A stretch of DNA of 15,436 bases, taken from contig JAEHDT010000162.1 of assembly GCA_016880225.1 (NCBI GenBank), positions 1 through 15,436 of the forward strand, in the 5' to 3' direction. Below are positions 12,603-15,436 of the stretch, in pieces; position 1 is the first letter of the stretch, and every line of letters starts with the position of its first letter. The notes beneath the pieces were generated by a model. It searched no databases, was not told the DNA's origin, and saw only the letters and a program-made list of their open reading frames with translations. The stretch comes from Gemmatimonadota bacterium. Lineage in GTDB: Bacteria > Gemmatimonadota > Gemmatimonadetes > Gemmatimonadales > GWC2-71-9. A program made the position numbers and the translations under genes.

Positions 12603-12621
12603 CTCCTGGTGGCACCAGGAG
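12603..12621. repeat. 19-bp palindrome over the DUF998 ribosome binding site
   Basis: CTCCTGGTG (12603-12611) and CACCAGGAG (12613-12621) are exact reverse complements around a single base. As RNA on the minus strand the outer seven pairs can form a hairpin with a 5-nt loop whose 3' arm contains most of the AGGAGG Shine-Dalgarno site. It may instead be a protein-binding operator. Confidence 0.6.
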
Positions 12622-12652
12622 AAGGATGGCGGGGCCGGGGTGAGGCGACTCT

Positions 12653-12713
12653 GAGGCACGCGTGAAGAGACGCAGGCCGACCGGGACTGTGTCGTCCTGC
12701 GGCGCCGTGCCTC
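12653..12713 (-). other. Nested stem-loop in the M1-DUF998 spacer
   Basis: Three nested pairings occur: GAGGCACG/CGTGCCTC (12653-12660 with 12706-12713), CGCAGG/CCTGCG (12671-12676 with 12696-12701) and CGAC/GTCG (12678-12681 with 12691-12694). They fold as one extended hairpin. No T-run follows on the minus strand, so it looks more like a structured leader or a processing/stabilising element than an intrinsic terminator. Confidence 0.4.
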
Positions 12714-12755
12714 GCCTTCGCGCGCGATCGTGGCGCTCCACGGAGGGCGGTGCGG

Positions 12756-14624
12756 TCACGGCCTCCGCCAGGTGTTGTTCGTTGTGTCGGCGTCCACCCA
12801 GATGCCGCCGTCTGCGCTGACCGAGCGCACGACTTTGCCGGTGCGGACGACCACGCTCGTCCGCCGACCGTCGCGCTGCCACACGGCGGCCGTCTGGCGC
12901 AGACGGCGGCTGGCGCCGTCCGCGAACGTCACCACCAGATCGAACGGCGCGTCCAGGCCGCCGACGTTCTCCACGGCGACCGCGTAGCCGCGGGAGGTGC
13001 GCGTCACGCTCCGCACCGCGAGGTCGATATACCCGCCGCCGAAGTACCAGTTGGTCCAGAACCAGTCGAGCGGGCGTCGCGCCGCGTCGCTGAACGTGTA
13101 GAAGAAGTCCCAGGGCGTGGGATGCCTGCCGTTCCAGCGCTGCATGTAGGCGTGCAGGCACTTCCGGAACACGTCGTCGCCCAGCATGTCCTTGAGCGCC
13201 AGGTAGCCGAGCGCGGGCTTGCCGTAGGCGTTGATGCCGTAGGCGGGGCCGGTCAGGGCGTCGGCGGGGGTGATGACCGGCAGGTCCTGGAGCGGGGACG
13301 TGCTGTGCGCCCAGCCGTTGACGCGGAAGCGCTGGAACAGCGCGGTCGCCGAGTCGACGCCCATGTCGAGGCGGTTGATCAGGTACTCGAACGCCGTAGC
13401 CCAGCCTTCGTCCATGAACGCGTAGCGCGTCTCGTTGATGCCCATGTAGAAGGGCATGTAGGTGTGGGCGATCTCGTGCGCGGCCACGAACTGCGCGAAG
13501 GCCGGGTTGGCATAGGAGTCGTCGTTCGCCATCATCGGGTATTCCATTCCGGCGCCGCCCTGGAATTCCGTGGTCTTCTCGTAGGGGTACGGCACGCCGG
13601 GCCATTGGTGCGACAGGAAGTCGAGGGCGTGCCGTCCGAACCGCACCATCTGGTGAAAATCCGCGGCGGTGTCGTTGTACGCCGCCTGCACGCTCGCCCG
13701 CCGCCCGGCCGCGTCGTCCACCACGACGCTCGCCGCGTCCCAGTCGTAGTGGTCGCTCAGCCCGAAGGCCACGTCGGGCACGTTGCCCGCCGTGAAATGC
13801 CAGCCGTTCACCGCGTCCGCCGCCGTCACCTGGCCCGCGTGGAGCTCGGCGCCCGTGGCCACGTGGATCGTCGTGTCCGAGGCGAACGATGCCTGGTAGC
13901 GCGCGAGCGGCCCGGGTTGCAGTAGCAGCGCCGCGTTGGTGAGCGTCCCGGTGCCCCAGACGACGAAGTTCGCGGGGGCCTTCACCGTCACGTCGTAGTC
14001 GTTGAAGTCGCTGTAGAACTCGTGGCCGGCGTGGTCCATCCGGTCCCAGCCGTTGTAGTCGTCGTACACGGCCACGCGCGGATAGAAGTAGGCGACGTAG
14101 CACGTCGTGGAGTCGATCATGCCTTCGCGGCCGGCCCGCTTCGAAAGGTCGTAGTACCAGTCGAAGGCGAGCTCGACCGACTGGTGCGGCACGAGCCCGG
14201 CCGGCAGCGGCACCGGCTGCCAGGTGAAGAAGCTCGGATCGTCGTCCCACGGCTGTGCCTGTCCGTTCACGGCGAACGACGTGATGTGGACGCCCGAGGT
14301 GAGAGACTCCTCCGACGTGCCGTTGCCGCGCGGCGCGCCGGGCCGGTGGAAGTTGGGGAACAGGCGGATGACGAGCGAGGCGAGGGTGTCGGGACTGTTG
14401 TTCGTGTACGTGATGCGCTCGGTGCCGGAGACGCGGCGGTCGGGCGGCGCGATCGAGATCGTGATCTCGTAGCGCGCGTGATTCTGCCAGAGCTTCGCTC
14501 CCGGGTTGCCGTCGCGCGACCGCGTGCCGGCGGCGTAGGCCGCCTTGACGGCGCGGGGCATGGGAAGCGATTGAGCGGCGAGAGCCGCCGGGGCGAGAGC
14601 GAGGAGCATCGCTCGCGTGTGCAT
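12756..14624 (-). CDS. Secreted M1-family zinc metallopeptidase
   Basis: The 622-residue product has a signal peptide (A-L-A-P-A-A-L-A-A-Q, to about residue 18). Residues 45-280 form the beta-rich N-terminal domain of M1 aminopeptidases. The catalytic domain contains G-G-A-G-M-E-Y-P at 357-363, in the place of the GAMEN substrate motif, then H383-E384-x2-H387 with the third zinc ligand E406 exactly 18 residues on (M-D-E-G-W). Y467 in N-A-Y-G-K-P is in position for the transition-state tyrosine. All key residues are present, so an active periplasmic or secreted aminopeptidase is expected; the large C-terminal helical domain of the eukaryotic enzymes is missing, as is common in bacteria. The ATG at 14624 has AGGA 7 nt upstream and follows the YCII gene by 22 nt. 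Confidence 0.9.
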   Translation of the reverse strand: MHTRAMLLALAPAALAAQSLPMPRAVKAAYAAGTRSRDGNPGAKLWQNHARYEITISIAPPDRRVSGTERITYTNNSPDTLASLVIRLFPNFHRPGAPRGNGTSEESLTSGVHITSFAVNGQAQPWDDDPSFFTWQPVPLPAGLVPHQSVELAFDWYYDLSKRAGREGMIDSTTCYVAYFYPRVAVYDDYNGWDRMDHAGHEFYSDFNDYDVTVKAPANFVVWGTGTLTNAALLLQPGPLARYQASFASDTTIHVATGAELHAGQVTAADAVNGWHFTAGNVPDVAFGLSDHYDWDAASVVVDDAAGRRASVQAAYNDTAADFHQMVRFGRHALDFLSHQWPGVPYPYEKTTEFQGGAGMEYPMMANDDSYANPAFAQFVAAHEIAHTYMPFYMGINETRYAFMDEGWATAFEYLINRLDMGVDSATALFQRFRVNGWAHSTSPLQDLPVITPADALTGPAYGINAYGKPALGYLALKDMLGDDVFRKCLHAYMQRWNGRHPTPWDFFYTFSDAARRPLDWFWTNWYFGGGYIDLAVRSVTRTSRGYAVAVENVGGLDAPFDLVVTFADGASRRLRQTAAVWQRDGRRTSVVVRTGKVVRSVSADGGIWVDADTTNNTWRRP

Positions 14625-14646
14625 GGCGTGTTCCTATCGTCGCGGC

Positions 14647-15054
14647 TTACGACGCTTGATGCGGAAGCGCGGCGGAGCGTTGCGGGAGTACGCGACGCCG
14701 AACGGCCTCGATGTCGTCGAGCGGCCGCACCTCCAGGCATCCCGTGTGGATCCAGGGGAACTGCTCGGCGATGCGCACCGCCTCGTCGATGTCGTCCGCC
14801 TCGATCAGGTTGAAGCCCGCGAGCACCTCTTTCGTCTCGGCGAACGGCCCGTCGAGGACGATGCGGCGGCCGTTGCGGGCGCGCACCGACCGGGCGGCGG
14901 CCGGGAGCCCGAGCATCTGCGAGTCGAACAGCTTGCCCTGCTGGCGCAGGTCGTCGGCGTGGGCGAGGCAATGGCGCATCCGTTCGTCGAACTCTCCCGG
15001 CGGCAGCGCGCCGAGCTGCTTGGGGTCGATGTAGACCAAGAGGGCGAATTTCAT
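14647..15054 (-). CDS. YCII-related (DGPF-domain) protein
   Basis: This 135-residue protein is a single YCII/DGPF domain. It begins M-K-F-A-L-L-V-Y-I-D and carries the defining D-G-P-F-A-E-T-K-E-V-L-A-G-F motif at about 76-89, followed by E-A-D-D-I-D-E-A-V-R-I-A and W-I-H-T-G-C-L-E-V-R-P. The fold is a dimeric alpha/beta barrel; the biochemical role is unknown. Such genes usually sit beside an ECF42-type sigma factor, but none is adjacent here. The ATG at 15054 gives the standard N-terminus although it lacks a clear Shine-Dalgarno site; a TTG at 15078 is possible. The gene precedes the M1 peptidase by 22 nt on the same strand, so both probably share a transcript. Confidence 0.85.
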   Translation of the reverse strand: MKFALLVYIDPKQLGALPPGEFDERMRHCLAHADDLRQQGKLFDSQMLGLPAAARSVRARNGRRIVLDGPFAETKEVLAGFNLIEADDIDEAVRIAEQFPWIHTGCLEVRPLDDIEAVRRRVLPQRSAALPHQAS

Positions 15055-15087
15055 GTCGGAAATGTAAGCGACGGTCAATGGGCCGCC

Positions 15088-15287
15088 TCACCCCGTCGGG
15101 AGCTCGGCGCGGAGCCGAGCAGCCATAGCCGCCACCCACCCGAACGCCGCCGCCCCCGACAGCGCCACGATCACGCCCGCCCAGCTCTGAAACGCTAGCA
15201 CCGCCGCGTGAGGGCCTGCACGATCGCCACGCCGAAGAACACCGGACCCGCCAGGATGCCGCAGCTCAACAGCTGCCGCGTCTTCAT
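15088..15287 (-). pseudogene. Remnant of a DUF998-like membrane protein gene (frameshift and internal loss)
   Basis: The ATG at 15287 has a good ribosome site (GGGAGG, about 6 nt upstream) and encodes M-K-T-R-Q-L-L-S-C-G-I-L-A-G-P-V-F-F-G-V and on to Q-A-L-T-R-R, the usual start of one DUF998 subgroup. That frame stops at 15195-15197 after 30 codons. A different frame then continues to the TGA at 15088 with a hydrophobic helix and a basic tail (W-V-A-A-M-A-A-R-L-R-A-E-L), which could be the last helix of such a protein. The roughly 200-residue family length is reduced to about 66 codons, so the middle helices appear to be deleted. It might instead be a short expressed single-helix protein of 30 residues. 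An intact DUF998 gene lies 2.5 kb away in the same orientation. Confidence 0.45.
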
Positions 15288-15365
15288 GGTCTGCCTCCCG
15301 ATTGTCCATCTGTGTATGTTGGCGTCGAACGAGGCGAGGGGAAATCGACAAAAGGAGAACTCCCG

Positions 15366-15436
15366 ATGCAAGAACGCAAATTGGGAACAAGCGGCCTGGA
15401 CGTGTCCGCCCTCGGGCTCGGCTGCATGGGAATGAG
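15366..15436 (+). CDS. Aldo/keto reductase, N-terminus (partial)
   Basis: The ATG at 15366 follows AAGGAG (15352-15357) by 8 nt and opens a frame running off the window end. The 23 visible residues, M-Q-E-R-K-L-G-T-S-G-L-D-V-S-A-L-G-L-G-C-M-G-M, are the conserved first strand of NADPH-dependent aldo/keto reductases of the YajO/AKR13-like type. The catalytic Asp-Tyr-Lys-His tetrad lies beyond the window, so activity cannot be judged. The gene diverges from the DUF998 remnant, 78 nt between starts; I see no convincing promoter in that gap. Confidence 0.85.
   Translation, partial: MQERKLGTSGLDVSALGLGCMGM

Noticed and set aside
12598..14250. Long upstream extension of the DUF998 frame into the M1 peptidase gene
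   Set aside because: The extension is the low-complexity shadow of the peptidase gene; the ATG at 12597 has AGGAGG upstream and gives the normal DUF998 length.
15303..15320. TTGTCC and TATGTT as a promoter for the aldo/keto reductase gene
   Set aside because: The two hexamers are only about 7 nt apart, far short of a functional spacing.

Overview
The window is GC-rich bacterial DNA, densely coding on both strands, with no gene-free gap longer than about 200 bases. Several families here are typical of soil Gemmatimonadota or Acidobacteriota: a DUF5916 outer-membrane barrel behind a CBM9-like domain, a secreted M1 peptidase, a secreted two-repeat alpha/beta-barrel protein, DUF998 membrane proteins and Ig-like lipoproteins. 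Gemmatimonadota is my best guess, by inference only; there is no rRNA or other marker gene. I see no tRNA, IS element, integrase, CRISPR array or phage gene.

Left part (1-5645). The first 50 bases hold the start of a minus-strand gene with a signal-peptide-like N-terminus. On the plus strand a ChrB C-terminal-domain protein overlaps by 4 nt a 743-residue DUF5916 outer-membrane protein. A long hairpin separates these from a minus-strand secreted cupredoxin protein with intact type 1 copper ligands. That gene is transcribed away from an ECF sigma factor and its zinc-finger anti-sigma partner, and a GGAAT-N18-GTC element in the shared 87-nt spacer suggests that the sigma factor may drive the copper protein.

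Middle part (5646-11225). A lipoprotein-type Ntn-hydrolase of the penicillin/AHL acylase family lies on the minus strand, followed upstream by a minus-strand set of MarR regulator, MFS exporter and Ig-like lipoprotein. The lipoprotein carries a Met/Gly-rich insertion. The MarR gene is divergent from a secreted alpha/beta-barrel protein; a good sigma-70 promoter and a dyad symmetry sit between them, the layout expected of a MarR-controlled divergent operator.

Right part (11222-15436). A minus-strand run consists of a broken DUF998 remnant, a DGPF/YCII protein, an M1 metallopeptidase, an intact DUF998 membrane protein and an SRPBCC protein. The last two are joined by an ATGA overlap. The M1-DUF998 spacer holds a nested stem-loop and a palindrome covering the DUF998 Shine-Dalgarno site. 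The window ends in the first codons of an aldo/keto reductase on the plus strand.

Taken together this looks like an ordinary chromosomal region rich in envelope and stress functions (metal handling, sigma/anti-sigma, efflux, acylase). I found no clear defence system or mobile island. The most promising leads are the ECF-linked cupredoxin, the Met-rich Ig lipoprotein, the MarR divergent operator and the structured leader before the DUF998 gene.
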